The notes under the pieces: generated by a model
Database searches by the model: none
What the model was told of the DNA's origin: nothing
The model's input: only the letters and a program-made list of their open reading frames with translations
Assembly (NCBI RefSeq): GCF_000281045.1
Contig: NW_008246084.1
Location: 188,316 to 237,194 of the forward strand
Direction of reading: 5' to 3'
Length of the DNA: 48,879 bases
Origin: Saprolegnia diclina VS20
Taxonomy: Eukaryota > Oomycota > Saprolegniomycetes > Saprolegniales > Saprolegniaceae
Shown: positions 25,477 to 35,678 of the stretch, one piece after another
How positions within the stretch are numbered: position 1 is the first letter of the stretch
Layout: the number at the start of each line of letters is the position of its first letter
Program-made: the position numbers and the translations under genes

Positions 25477-25563
25477 TCCGGTGTATTAGCTCTCTTCGTC
25501 ACCGCCAACATAGAATCGTGTCGTGTACAGTGTCTTGCGTTTCATGTACAGTGGATTGTCTAC

Positions 25564-26576
25564 CTACAAGCGCGCGGTCGGCTTGATCGAGATGCGCGCC
25601 ACAATGACCGTGATGTCGTCGGGCTTGAGGTTGTGGTCGAGCGACGCTTGCACGATGCTTGTCGCTGCGTCCTTGAGGTCCTTCACCGAGAGGACGCCGA
25701 GGAGCGACTGGATACGCCCATGCCAGTACCGGCGCCACGACGCGACCGGCTACGCGGAACCGTGAGTTTGAAGAAGCGGCGGAGAGTCGTCAGCGTACAG
25801 GGAAGAAGGCAGGTACTTCTTGGAGGTCCCGCGCAAAGTTGTCCCAGACACCGTCCGTCGCGAGGACAATGAGGTCGCCGTCCTGGAGCTCGATCTCGCC
25901 CGTGTTGGCCTAAGGACGACGCAGCCATCAGAGACGCAGTGTCCCTCCCACGTACCTCGCTTGGCATGTTCTCCATGGCACCCATGACGCGGAAGCGCGG
26001 AGGGATCTTGGCGAGCTGGTACGGCGCGAGGCCAATTGACTGGAACGCGCTGCGGAACCAGACTGCGCCGTTGCGGACAATGCAAAAGCCAGAGTCGCCC
26101 AAGTTCGAGTACTCGAGAATCGGCGCGCCTGTCTTGGGGTCTTCCTTGATGTTGAGAATGCACGCGGTCGTCGACCCGGCCTCGACGTGGTCGTCGTCGA
26201 GGACCATTGCGTACGCTTTCTCGAGGATCTCAGACGTCGAGCGCGATCCGTCGGCCAGCGTCAGCGCGTTGCGCATGAGCGCGCGCGAGATGCGGCTCGG
26301 GTCGACGTTGTTCTCGTTCCAGCCACCGACGCCGTCGGCGACGCCCACGTACGCCTGCGAGATAAAGAACGAGTCTTCGCCGCAGTTGTCGGCGCGCGGG
26401 ATCGCGTCCATCTGGAGGCAGCGCTTGCCCTTGCAGGCGGCGTGGGCCTCAAAGAGGAAGGCTGAGAACTCGCGCTTGGACGACGACGCCGACGGCTTGG
26501 ACGCGCGGCTGCTGAAGGCTCTCGCCGGCGCCTTGAGCTGGGCCTTGAGCATCGAGCGCGACGTGCGAGCGAACAT
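25564..26576 (-). CDS. PPTC7: PPTC7-type PP2C protein phosphatase, mitochondrial
   Basis: Exons 26576-25956, 25909-25817 and 25749-25564 give 299 aa. The start at MFARTSRSMLKAQLKAPARAF provides an amphipathic, basic presequence; an in-frame Met at 26606 would spoil it. PP2C metal-binding motifs are present: RADNCGEDSFF, GVADGVGGW, YSNLGDSGFCIVRNG, LQDGDLIVLATDGVWDN and KPDDITVIVARI. The RADNCGEDSFF/GVADGVGGW pair is typical of PPTC7/Ptc7 (SpoIIE-like PP2C) rather than plant-type PP2C. These enzymes dephosphorylate mitochondrial proteins, including coenzyme Q synthesis factors in yeast. Tail-to-tail with ISCA1. Confidence 0.93.
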
Positions 26577-27037
26577 GACCACAGCACGCAATGGCGACCA
26601 CGTCAAAAACCACGTTAAACTAACGTTAAATTAAATGGACCAGTTGTTAGAGCAATGTTATAACACAGTTCACGTCGTGGCAACATATTCCCTCTTTTTA
26701 ACGACTAAAGCAACCTCTGTGAGCTTGTCATTTCTACCTTGTACCCCGTTTTAGACACAATAAGTCGCTAATGCCGGGGAATTCTGCGTTGTTGGAGTAT
26801 CGCCGTATTGTCGGCCCCGTTTCGAGAGCACCAAGCACAGTGCGCATGCAACGCGAGACCCATTCGAGGCCGAGCCACTGTATCAAGAGAGTCTCTCCAT
26901 GAGCAAGCCGGTCGACAGCGGAAGCGACGCTGCTGGGATCAACCACGTCGTTCTGGCCCTGGCATGGACCAATCACAAGCCGCGAATCCATCGCATGCAA
27001 ACACCAAGTCTACGAAAGTGCACTTTCGAACAAGACG
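26577..27037. other. Spacer between PPTC7-like and TMEM70-MRS2 loci (divergent promoters)
   Basis: AT-richer intergenic DNA serving two divergent genes; a small repeat of the word TTAAACTAACGTTAAATT lies near 26614-26633. No gene. Confidence 0.4.
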
Positions 27038-29249
27038 ATGATGCTGCGAGGGCTTCAACGCGGCTCGGTGCGGCTCGGCGGGCCATGCATGCGGCTCGCT
27101 GTCCGCGCCTTGAGCTCGGTCGAGCCATTGCCGCCCAAGCAATTGCCGCTCGTGTACGAAGCGCCGCTCGCAGCTCGGGTGACGGCGATCACGCGGGCCA
27201 TGGCGGCGACCAACGCCATTACGTGCGTGGGCATCCCAATGGCGTACACGCTCGGCCACTTTCCGCTCGCGACGCCAAGCCAGGTACACGCGCTTGGATT
27301 CGCCGCGTTTACCTTGTTTACTCTGCGTAGCTGGCCATCTACGGCGCCCTCACGGTACAGGACGTTGCGGACGCAGTGCTCATGGCGCGTAGGGCATTGG
27401 CGCCGTCTCGACGGGGCTCATCCACATGCTCTTTTCGCCGTACGTGACACGCATGTGGGCGGACACATTGTCCAAGAAGATTGCGATTGAAAACGTGACG
27501 CTGCTTGGGACGACGACGCGCACCGAGCTGCGCGCGAGCGACATCTCGCGCAACGCGACGACGTGGCACCCGATGGTCAACTACACGAGCTTGCAGTGCC
27601 CGCTCTTCTTGCATAGCAGTGGCAGCGCGCTCCTCGATACGCTATTGTCGCCCAAGTTGAAGGACGCGGTGTACGATGCTCGCCGGCGCCGGGACAAGGC
27701 GTCGGACACGTCGCCCATGCTCTTTGGCAAGCGACTGGTAAACAAACATGTGGTATTAGCAGTTGAGACAGTAGTGTAGACGCTGCGGTTTGACCCGACG
27801 GGCCGCATGACGCACGAAGACTTTAGCCGCCATGATGTACTCAAGATGGTGCGGAAAGCAGCCGTGCCCGCGTCCACGTGGGTATGTCATCCCACGTCGT
27901 CTAGTGCAGTATGATGAGATGACGTAGAGTGACACGCCAGAGTACCGCGCGCACGTGAAAGCGCGTCCGAGCAGTCGGAGTAACAAGGGTGTGGTCGACA
28001 TTCCGGTACAAAGATGAGCTCAAATAGTGGCGTTGAATTAGCCCATTTGGCGTAGAACATTCACATGCGCGACATTCGCAAGCTCGACAATGCGTTTGCG
28101 ATTGCGAGCAAGCCGTCGATCACGGTGCGGCGCGGCGCGATCCTCGTCAACGCCGGTAGGAATGTATCGGGCGTCTAAACGAACGCCACTTACCATGTTC
28201 CTTAGACCCGATCCGCGCCATCATTATGCAAAACAACTGCGTCATCTTCCTCCAAGAAGGCGCCGAGGGCGTCATTCCTCTGCTTGAGTCCAATTTCAAA
28301 GAATTTGATTCGCAGGACCACCCGTTTGAGTTTACGTTCGTGCTGCCTAGCCCTTTTCTATACCTAGGAAATGGCTAATGGCTTGTAGGGCGCTGGAATC
28401 GCTGCTTTTGACCATTTGCACGTACAGAGTGCTGCTCGAAACGAGATTTTCATACTGTTGCTGACTGTAGGATCCTCGAGAAGGACTCTGCGCGGGTCTT
28501 GCCGCAAGCCCAAGCGGCCATCGACAAGATGAGCCAAGACGCGACGCTCGCCGGCGAGCTCGAGACGCTTCGTTCAATGAAGAACACGCTCGACGAACTC
28601 AATTCGCGCGTATTATCAACTCAAATATGCTACGACTACGGACCAACAATATTCTCTGGTCCAGGTCACGGGCACCCGCAAGGCGTTTGTGGACATTCTC
28701 GAAAATGAAGAAGATTTGCGCATGATGCACTTGACCAAGGTATACATTTTATGCCATAGTATGGGTTTACATGAACCAACTAGCTGCACGACGACCCGGC
28801 GCTTGTGTACGACCTCTTTAGCTTTGATTCGGAAGAGCTCGAGTCGCTTCTGGAAGTCTACTTGGAGGTAAACCTTTTACGTAGTGAAAATGTATGAAAA
28901 AATGCCAAATAATGATTTATCCGACTAGGATATTTACGATACGCAAACGCGCGTGGCGCTCATGCTGGAAAACATGCTCAACACGAAAAACATTGCGATG
29001 CTCAAGCTCGACGCCAAGCGCAACTACCTCATGACGCTCAACCTGACGCTGACGCTCTGGACGACGCTCATCACGGTGCCAACATTTGTCGTCGGCGCGT
29101 TCGGCATGAACCTCAACTCATCCCTCCAGGAGGTCGACTACCTCTTTTACATTGTGTCGGGCCTCGCGATCGGCTTTCCCATTGGCGCCTACCGCTACAT
29201 TTTGCGCTACTTTCGCCAGCGTGGGATTTCACTTACGTGGAAAAACTAA
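27038..29249 (+). CDS. MRS2: TMEM70-type N-terminal segment joined in frame to an MRS2/CorA-like Mg2+ channel
   Basis: Twelve exons splice in one phase to 558 aa: 27038-27283, 27331-27354, 27393-27737, 27780-27881, 27928-28005, 28056-28155, 28206-28335, 28389-28421, 28471-28609, 28665-28739, 28784-28867, 28929-29249. Residues 1 to about 200 are a TMEM70/186/223 paralogue of the 13890 gene (presequence; LPLVYEAPLAARVTAI; LIHMLFSPYVTRMWAD). From LRFDPTGRMTHEDF the sequence is MRS2: MRDIRKLDNAFAIASKP, VRRGAILVNADPIRAIIM, a long helical region, and two TM helices with the GMN signature (VVGAFGMNLNSS). MRS2 carries Mg2+ into the mitochondrial matrix. No stop or obvious second promoter separates the halves. 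If intron 27738-27779 is retained, the first protein stops at 27779 and MRS2 would need an internal start (Met at 27718 or 27807). MRS2 identity is sure; the fusion is inferred. Confidence 0.8.
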
Positions 29250-29776
29250 ACTAACTTTGCTAAGTACAAGTTGTCTTACAGTTGAAACCTACCCCTAATC
29301 TCCAAGTTCAGGGTCATGATAGTGGAGCGTATACGCTTGTGAAGTACCACGTCGTGTTGGGAAAAGCTCGAGCACCAAGCAAAATGACGAAAATGTTGTT
29401 TGGCTACAGAGAGAGACATATGTCTACCAAAATATCGTCGTTGGCACGACACTTGCGACATGAACCGTGCTGAGTGCTGAGCAATCTACAGTACCAGACC
29501 CATCTCTTCTAAATCGTTACTAGTACGATCGAATACTACAACAATATTCGCTGCCGAAACTCGGATCTCGAGGTTCCGTCGTTGATGGCGCCGAGTTTAA
29601 TGCGCTGGATCAGAGGTTGCTGCGACGCGTCCTCAGATTCGAGAGCCGACGCGATTGTCATAGAACGGTGCAAGCGATGCGCTACGATAGCAGTCACATG
29701 GCAGCAGTTAAATTTCACGAGAGAAATTACTACATACGCTGCTCCACTATTCTGCAAATATCCAAAAACAAAAAGC
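29250..29776. other. Spacer between convergent MRS2 and zinc-binding genes
   Basis: AT-richer sequence without a supported gene. Confidence 0.4.
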
Positions 29777-30649
29777 TCAAACCGAGAGCGCGTCAAGGCG
29801 GGCGTCGGCGCGGGTGCGCTTGTGCTTGCGGTGGAGTTTGTAGTACGTCCAGTCGCGGCAGAACGTACACTGGTACGTCCCAGCCAAGAGCACCGTGTTG
29901 GTGGCCGACGTGAGCGCATTCGGCTTGAACTTCGCGCACTCATCGCAGCACGGCTCGGGGCCCCGCTTGCGCAGGTTGAACGGATGCTCGTTCGTGAACG
30001 TGACCATGACGACCTTCTTTGTGGTCGCGGCCAACGGGTGGGCGTCGCCGTCAGAGCGTTCGGAGTCGAGCGCAGCCGNNNNNNNNNNNNNNNNNNNNNN
30101 NNNNNNNNNNNNNNNNNNNNNNNNNNNNNNNNNNNNNNNNNNNNNNNNNNNNNNNNNNNNNNNNNNNNNNNNNNNNNNNNNNNNNNNNNNNNNNNNNNNN
30201 NNNNNNNNNNNNNNNNNNNNNNNNNNNNNNNNNNNNNNNNNNNNNNNNNNNNNNNNNNNNNNNNNNNNNNNNNNNNNNNNNNNNNNNNNNNNNNNNNNNN
30301 NNNNNNNNNNNNNNNNNNNNNNNNNNNNNNNNNNNNNNNNNNNNNNNNNNNNNNNNNNNNNNNNNNNNNNNNNNNNNNNNNNNNNNNNNNNNNNNNNNNN
30401 NNNNNNNNNNNNNNNNNNNNNNNNNNNNNNNNNNNNNNNNNNNNNNNNNNNNNNNNNNNNNNNNNNNNNNNNNNNNNNNNNNNNNNNNNNNNNNNNNNNN
30501 NNNNNNNNNNNNNNNNNNNNNNNNNNNNNNNNNNNNNNNNNNNNNNNNNNNNNNNNNNNNNNNNNNNNNNNNNNNNNNNNNNNNNNNNNNNNNNNNNNNN
30601 NNNNNNNNNNNNTATTGCGGGGACGTTGCTCGAGGTCGATCGTCGCCAT
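29777..30649 (-). CDS. Incomplete gene with C-terminal CxxC zinc-binding domain, interrupted by a sequence gap
   Basis: The two ends of a minus-strand frame are visible around an N gap. The N-terminus is MATIDLEQRPRN (start 30649); the C-terminus has VVMVTFTNEHPF, PEPCCDECAKFKPN and TYQCTFCRDWTYYKLHRKHK before the stop at 29777. The paired CxxC motifs with spaced His suggest a small C1/DC1-like zinc finger. Whether both ends belong to the same protein and frame cannot be known from this assembly, since a GT-AG intron or a different gap length would alter the joining. Confidence 0.5.
   Translation of the reverse strand: MATIDLEQRPRNXXXXXXXXXXXXXXXXXXXXXXXXXXXXXXXXXXXXXXXXXXXXXXXXXXXXXXXXXXXXXXXXXXXXXXXXXXXXXXXXXXXXXXXXXXXXXXXXXXXXXXXXXXXXXXXXXXXXXXXXXXXXXXXXXXXXXXXXXXXXXXXXXXXXXXXXXXXXXXXXXXXXXXXXXXXXXXXXXXXAALDSERSDGDAHPLAATTKKVVMVTFTNEHPFNLRKRGPEPCCDECAKFKPNALTSATNTVLLAGTYQCTFCRDWTYYKLHRKHKRTRADARLDALSV
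30079..30612. other. Assembly gap (534 N)
   Basis: Unbroken run of N; its true length may differ. Open frames that read across it are meaningless. Confidence 1.
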
Positions 30650-30900
30650 GGTTTGTTTCCGACTGACGGCAACGACACGACACGGGCATACGCCCGTTGG
30701 CGTCCATGTTTATCCGGAGGAATATGAGCTGGCAGTCTGTGCTCTGTGTATTATCCGGACTACACGAGCCAGACGGCCCATCTTGGCAACGGGCGAGAAC
30801 CTTGCTGCTTGGTCCACTCATGCAGGTACAGTACTGCAGCACGAGCATAAATAGTATGGCATCGCGGTTAGAGTCCTAGTATGTGCTTACACGACCTTAG

Positions 30901-33258
30901 CTACAACCGCATGATGCCGTCGCTTTTGACCGGCTGCAGCGTCGTCGACTTGGTGTCCATCGACGGACGGCAGAGAACGGCGAGCGTCTCGAGGCTATCG
31001 AGTGGCTTGAGCGCCGACTCCATTGCGGCTTGCTGCTCGTCGTGCATCTTTTCGGCGCGCCAGCGCTGGTAGAGCAGTACGACTTGGCGCACCATGAGCG
31101 CCGCGAGCACGAGGAGCTGAAGCGCGACGATGATGTTGCTCACAGCGTCGTGGAAGCCTTGGGGCAGCCCTTCGATCGACGAGATCAAAAACATCGAGAG
31201 GATCAGCGTCACAATCTTGACGAGCGTGATGAGCGCCATCGAGTGCTGCAGGAAGCGCGTCTGGAACGGCTGGCACTGCTCGAGGTGCACGAGAAAGCAA
31301 ATGTGGAAGACTAGGATGAGCACGATCTGGAGGGTTGCGTTCATAAAGGCCGCGCCGGTCGTCATGCCGCAGAGCAGCGCCAAGAGCATCTTGGGCGCAA
31401 AGAAGAACCGGTTCTCAAACGTATACTCGTCGTAGAGGGCGCCGTAGCGCATGTTGACCGCCTTCTTTGTGTGCTCGACCTTGGCCACGTCGAGGAGGTC
31501 GCGTTCGTGCTTCTGGATGATATAATAGCCAAAGCCCAAGAGCCCGACGGCCAGAAAGAGCAGCGAGAGGATCGCAAGGAAGAAGGAGACGTCAAAGACA
31601 TGGTCGCGGAAACCGAGGTAGAGCTGGTAGACGCCCGTGACACCGATCGCATACTGCGACGCCATGCCGAGGATGACGAGCCCGCCAATCGCATAGTCGA
31701 ACCACGTCTTGGTCATGTCCGGCTTCTTGAGCACATGATGGACAAAGCCCACGGCGAGACCGTAGAGCAAGAAGACGGCGGCGCCCGCGACAAGAACACC
31801 GAGGAGCGTGATGAGGAAGAGGCGGTTCTCGGGCACACCGATCGTGACGGCGTACTGGCACACGCCTTGGCAGTCGCCGGACGTCGTTGTGAGGAAGCGT
31901 GTCGCTTGGGTTGCGGATGCCGTGGCGTTGGCGTCGTCCGAAAAGAGGAACCCGAGGTAGTTGAAGACCGCAAATTTCATCTGCGCACCAAATTCCGTGA
32001 GCACGTTGCTCTTCTCGGAGAGCGGGATCTGGTTGAGCATGCTGCCAAACTGCAGCATGTCGAACGTAAAGAGCATCATCGACGAGCTCGCAGCGACCGT
32101 GGTGGCGGCCGACGCCGACGACACGAGGCCGCCTGATATCGAAACCACCGTGCCAATCGCGATCGTGGCCGCGGCGGTCGTCTTGGCGAGCGGTGCGACT
32201 GCCGCCTCGGCGTTGGTGGGCACCCAGTTCCAGAGCGGATTGACCGCGGGCGCCGGTGTTGGCGAGGCGGGTGCCGTTGTCGTCGACGACGACCACGGAG
32301 CCGGGCACCCGCAAGACGCCAGCGTCGACGTCGTGTTGCCTGCCACCGGGCACACGGACGCCACCGACACGTTCCGAATCGTCGACGCAATCGCAGACGG
32401 AAAGAACGACGCAACGTCGATCGACGCGTAGATGGACGAGAAGGCCCCGGCGTGAAGGTGGTAGTTCCACACCCCGGCGTCGCACGATGGAAGCGTGCAG
32501 AGCGAGACGCAAACATCATGAAGCGAGGGTGCGGACCCTTTGTACACGGCGCACGCCGCTGCGTCAACAGCCGCCGACACGTTGAGCGGCGCGCCGGCGC
32601 ACGTGAGGTTGCGCGTTGCCCACTGCCCGTAGAACGTCGCGTCGCATGCGATATCAAACGGACTCGGTGTCGGAAGCGGCGACAGCGTAATCACGTCGTT
32701 GCTGCCGCTGCGACTGCCGCTCCACGAACCTTCGTTGGGCACTGGCGTCGGGACGACCGGCGTCGACACGGGCGTCGGCTGCGGGACGAGCGTCGAAGTG
32801 TTGGTGTGATTGCTGTCGACGACTTCTCGAAGACGACGGTCGATTGTCGGTGCCGGGGTCTTTGTCTTGCTTGTCGGTTTGGGCGTGGCCGTGGTCGTCG
32901 GAGTCGCTGGAAGCGTTGTCGGTGCCACCGTGGCCGTCGTCGCGACCGGTGTAGCGTCCGGCGTGGGTACCGTCGTCGGCATCGGTGTCGTTGCATTGGC
33001 GTCCGGCGGCAATGTGGTTTCGTTGGGCAGCAACGACGTCGGCGCCGGCGTCGATGCATCAGGAAAGAGCGTGGCGGGCGCCATCGTTGGCTCGTCGTTG
33101 GTGCTGCTCGGATTCTTGGTCGTACGGCTTGGCGTCGACGTGGGCGCTGGCGTCGACGTGGGCGCTGGCGTCGCCGCCCGCGTGGTGTATACGACGCTGC
33201 ACGTCGTGCCCGCCTCGGCGATCGCGATGGCGCTCACGAGCCACAGCACACGCCGCAT
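30901..33258 (-). CDS. Mucin-stalked multipass membrane protein, possibly TRP/FLC-like
   Basis: Single exon, 785 aa. Signal peptide (MRRVLWLVSAIAIAEAG), then about 200 residues of Thr/Pro/Ala-rich, presumably O-glycosylated stalk with the 18-nt tandem unit encoding PTSTPA, then a Cys-containing luminal domain (CDATFYGQWATRNLTCAG...VCVSLCTLPSC) with N-glycosylation sites. The C-terminal half has about eight or nine TM helices (LFLITLLGVLVAGAAVFLLYG; WFDYAIGGLVILGMASQYA; FFLAILSLLFLAVGLLGFGYY). Between helices the phrase MRYGALYDEYTFENRFFFAPKM resembles the 'GxLYxxY' segment of fungal FLC/Pkd2 TRP-like proteins, which are calcium or flavin-related channels at the plasma membrane. That match is from memory of the pattern and is tentative. 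Confidence 0.75.
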   Translation of the reverse strand: MRRVLWLVSAIAIAEAGTTCSVVYTTRAATPAPTSTPAPTSTPSRTTKNPSSTNDEPTMAPATLFPDASTPAPTSLLPNETTLPPDANATTPMPTTVPTPDATPVATTATVAPTTLPATPTTTATPKPTSKTKTPAPTIDRRLREVVDSNHTNTSTLVPQPTPVSTPVVPTPVPNEGSWSGSRSGSNDVITLSPLPTPSPFDIACDATFYGQWATRNLTCAGAPLNVSAAVDAAACAVYKGSAPSLHDVCVSLCTLPSCDAGVWNYHLHAGAFSSIYASIDVASFFPSAIASTIRNVSVASVCPVAGNTTSTLASCGCPAPWSSSTTTAPASPTPAPAVNPLWNWVPTNAEAAVAPLAKTTAAATIAIGTVVSISGGLVSSASAATTVAASSSMMLFTFDMLQFGSMLNQIPLSEKSNVLTEFGAQMKFAVFNYLGFLFSDDANATASATQATRFLTTTSGDCQGVCQYAVTIGVPENRLFLITLLGVLVAGAAVFLLYGLAVGFVHHVLKKPDMTKTWFDYAIGGLVILGMASQYAIGVTGVYQLYLGFRDHVFDVSFFLAILSLLFLAVGLLGFGYYIIQKHERDLLDVAKVEHTKKAVNMRYGALYDEYTFENRFFFAPKMLLALLCGMTTGAAFMNATLQIVLILVFHICFLVHLEQCQPFQTRFLQHSMALITLVKIVTLILSMFLISSIEGLPQGFHDAVSNIIVALQLLVLAALMVRQVVLLYQRWRAEKMHDEQQAAMESALKPLDSLETLAVLCRPSMDTKSTTLQPVKSDGIMRL

Positions 33259-33732
33259 GACGAGATGGAGAATGACAGCCGTCGGCCAGAGGCGCGCAAG
33301 AGACAGAGGCGCGCCATGTTACCTAATTTCAGGCATCGGCGATCTCTTGGTGTTTGTATGTGGTAGAGGAGGCGAGGTCAATTACACTGCGGAACCGGCT
33401 CTTGAATCGGGATTTGTCCTGATTGAAATATCGAAATCTAGGATCCCGCTTTTCGAACCGCCGCTGATTGGCCAGACGCGATGCGTGTCACGTTAAAGGT
33501 ACACTTTTGTGCCCACCTGGTCGCGTGACCAACGCGCTTGGAGGCAACGGCAATTGGCCGACGCGCCTGGGCTGACACAAAGGGAAGTCGCGCCGTCGCT
33601 TTGGCTGCACTTACTACTAGTGAGCAAGGGTACCGCGACAGCACACGCAGTGAAGTGGGCTGCATCAACCACCAGAGAAACGCAACCTTGGATGAACATA
33701 TTGTCATTCATATACGTAAATAAAGTTGTCGA
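33259..33732. other. Spacer between TRP-like and RBR genes
   Basis: No gene supported. It contains an AT-rich patch (ATATACGTAAATAAAG near 33710-33725) just downstream of the RBR stop that could serve as its 3' processing region. Confidence 0.4.
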
Positions 33733-35145
33733 CTATGTGTCTACAAGCGGGCGCTTCCGAGAGTTCGTGGAGTGCGGAAGGTACGCGCACGTGGCCACTT
33801 GCGGTGGCACAGGCAGCGGCTTTGCAAAGTAGGACGCCGCTCGATCGACGATCCGCTGGACGCTCGCGGGCACTGGCTTTTTCTTCTTCGTCGCTGGCTT
33901 GCGGCCGGATGCGCGGCCCGTGCGGGCTTCGGAGAGAAGCTTTGTCAAGCCGATCCAGTGGATCATCTCGGCCCGTTTGGCTGCAATGGCAATGCGCCAC
34001 TGCAGCAGATGCACCGGCATGTCGAGCACAATCGAGCGGTAGCGCTTGCGGTACACTGCGCGCAAGAGCACCGATCGCACGCAACGCGGTGCAGGCAGCA
34101 GCGTATCGAGGCGACGCAGCGCGCGGCGCTCGGTGGTCTCGAGAAGCGAAGGCAGCACTGTGACGCGAAAGCGGCGCTGCTGAACGCGCAAGCGAAGGTA
34201 TGCAAGGACGTTGCAGAAGACGCGGTGGTTGAGCCGGCTGCGCAAGTACTCGTCGGCAAACTTGCGCGCTTCGGTTGCCCAGCTAAAGGTGCCGCCGCAA
34301 AAGCACTGAATACTGTCGCAGCCGTCGCCCTTGGTGAGGTGCACGGCGCAGTGCGGGCACTTCGCCATCGCCGCGTCTGCCTGCAGCGTTCTGCAGGGCT
34401 CACCTTCGTGGTGGCCCGATGTCTTGCACACAAAGCAAATGTCGTGCTTGCAGCACATGGTAGCGGTGAACGGCGAGTGCTGGCGCCAGCAGAGGTAGAG
34501 CCGCGCTTGCCGCTCGACGTCGTCAAACATGCGGACGAGCACCGTGAGCGTAGGATCGAGGAGCAGACGCTGCGGCACCTGGCGTCGCACGAAGGCAAAG
34601 AGCTCTTGCGCTGAGACCTCGTAGCGACTGTACGCGCTGCAGCGATCGAGGAGGACTGGTGCTATCTCTTGCACCGCCGAGGGCAGGTGCGTCGCGAGGA
34701 GCTCGGCAGCGTTGGGCAATATCCCGTCGAAATGCGCCTCGACGGACTTGCTCTTTGTCACGTTGGGCAAAAGGCTCTTTGTGTTGTGGCATGCAGGGCA
34801 GCGGACGCTGACGGCTGTCGTGACTGCAGCTTGCAGCTCGTGAATGCTAGCGGCCTTGGGCGCGAGAGCACGAAGGCGGCGAAAGCTCACGGACCGAATA
34901 CAGATCGGACACTCGACGCCACGTACGATACCGGTCATGTGCGAAGTCACTTGGATCTGCAAAAAGCGAAGAAAGCAGTCGCGGCAAAAGATCGCTGGGC
35001 ACGACGCGCCGCAGACAGCGGTGATGACGTCGCGGGTCCGCGCGTAGCACGCGGCGCACGTCTGCTTGGGCTGGCGCGTCGGTGTCGAAGCGATTTGCGC
35101 GCTTTGCGTGTCGAGGGCAGCTGCAAGGGGCGCAAGCGCGGTCAT
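33733..35145 (-). CDS. RBR-like (RING-IBR-RING) E3 ubiquitin ligase, paralogue A
   Basis: Single exon; Met at 35145 (MTALAPLAAALDTQ) or ten codons upstream at 35175. RING1-like cysteines: CAACYARTRDVITAVC, FCRDCFLRF, VECPICIRSV. A second cluster RCPACHNTKSLLP follows, then a helical insertion of about 100 aa without cysteines, then CCKHDICFVCKTSGHH, and a RING2/Rcat-like end KCPHCAVHLTKGDGCDSIQC with FCGGTFSW. The GDGC cysteine sits where RBR ligases carry the catalytic Cys (GGCNHM in canonical members). The C-terminal 170 residues are strongly basic (Arg-rich) and end in a KKKK patch, perhaps nuclear or RNA-binding. RBR ligases pass ubiquitin through a Cys thioester; function here is inferred. 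Confidence 0.78.
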   Translation of the reverse strand: MTALAPLAAALDTQSAQIASTPTRQPKQTCAACYARTRDVITAVCGASCPAIFCRDCFLRFLQIQVTSHMTGIVRGVECPICIRSVSFRRLRALAPKAASIHELQAAVTTAVSVRCPACHNTKSLLPNVTKSKSVEAHFDGILPNAAELLATHLPSAVQEIAPVLLDRCSAYSRYEVSAQELFAFVRRQVPQRLLLDPTLTVLVRMFDDVERQARLYLCWRQHSPFTATMCCKHDICFVCKTSGHHEGEPCRTLQADAAMAKCPHCAVHLTKGDGCDSIQCFCGGTFSWATEARKFADEYLRSRLNHRVFCNVLAYLRLRVQQRRFRVTVLPSLLETTERRALRRLDTLLPAPRCVRSVLLRAVYRKRYRSIVLDMPVHLLQWRIAIAAKRAEMIHWIGLTKLLSEARTGRASGRKPATKKKKPVPASVQRIVDRAASYFAKPLPVPPQVATCAYLPHSTNSRKRPLVDT

Positions 35146-35678
35146 GTGGATCTGGCCTTTTCCGAAATGGCTCAATTGCTCATTTTCCTCGAAAAGACCA
35201 TCACTCTAGAGATATCCGCGGACCAGGTAGCCCGTGTGAATGCTTGTCGTGCTGGACGATCGTTGCCCTCGGGGAGTTGCCCTCGGCCATGCACTGCTTC
35301 AGTGAGCAGGCAGACGCTAGACAAGCCAAGATGGCACCGGGTGCTGCCACGCCACCACGACGCACACGAAGTCGCATCAGCCGCCGACGTTGACGCAGCG
35401 TGGACTGCCTCGATCAAGCGTCCCGGTCATTGACGCCATGGCAGCCAAGCGGACTGCCAGCGCAATGCCGAGACTTGACTTGGAAGCGCGAGACACGCCG
35501 TTGGTCGGTGGTACCGCAGTGTTCGACTGCCAGCACTAGCTGCGCACACCGTGCTACGCCAAGGCGTGGCGAGCGCTCGGGGTGTTCGCTATCTCCTCTT
35601 GTCTCTATGCGTACCAGAGAACTGGTCGAGGGTTCAAGCACTGTCAAGTCATGCATATTTGTAATTAATGATATGATC
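35146..35678. other. Spacer between the two RBR paralogues
   Basis: No gene supported; short frames only. Confidence 0.4.

Noticed and set aside
29536-30854. Several 200-380-codon frames across 30079-30612
   Set aside because: They exist only because a run of N contains no stops.
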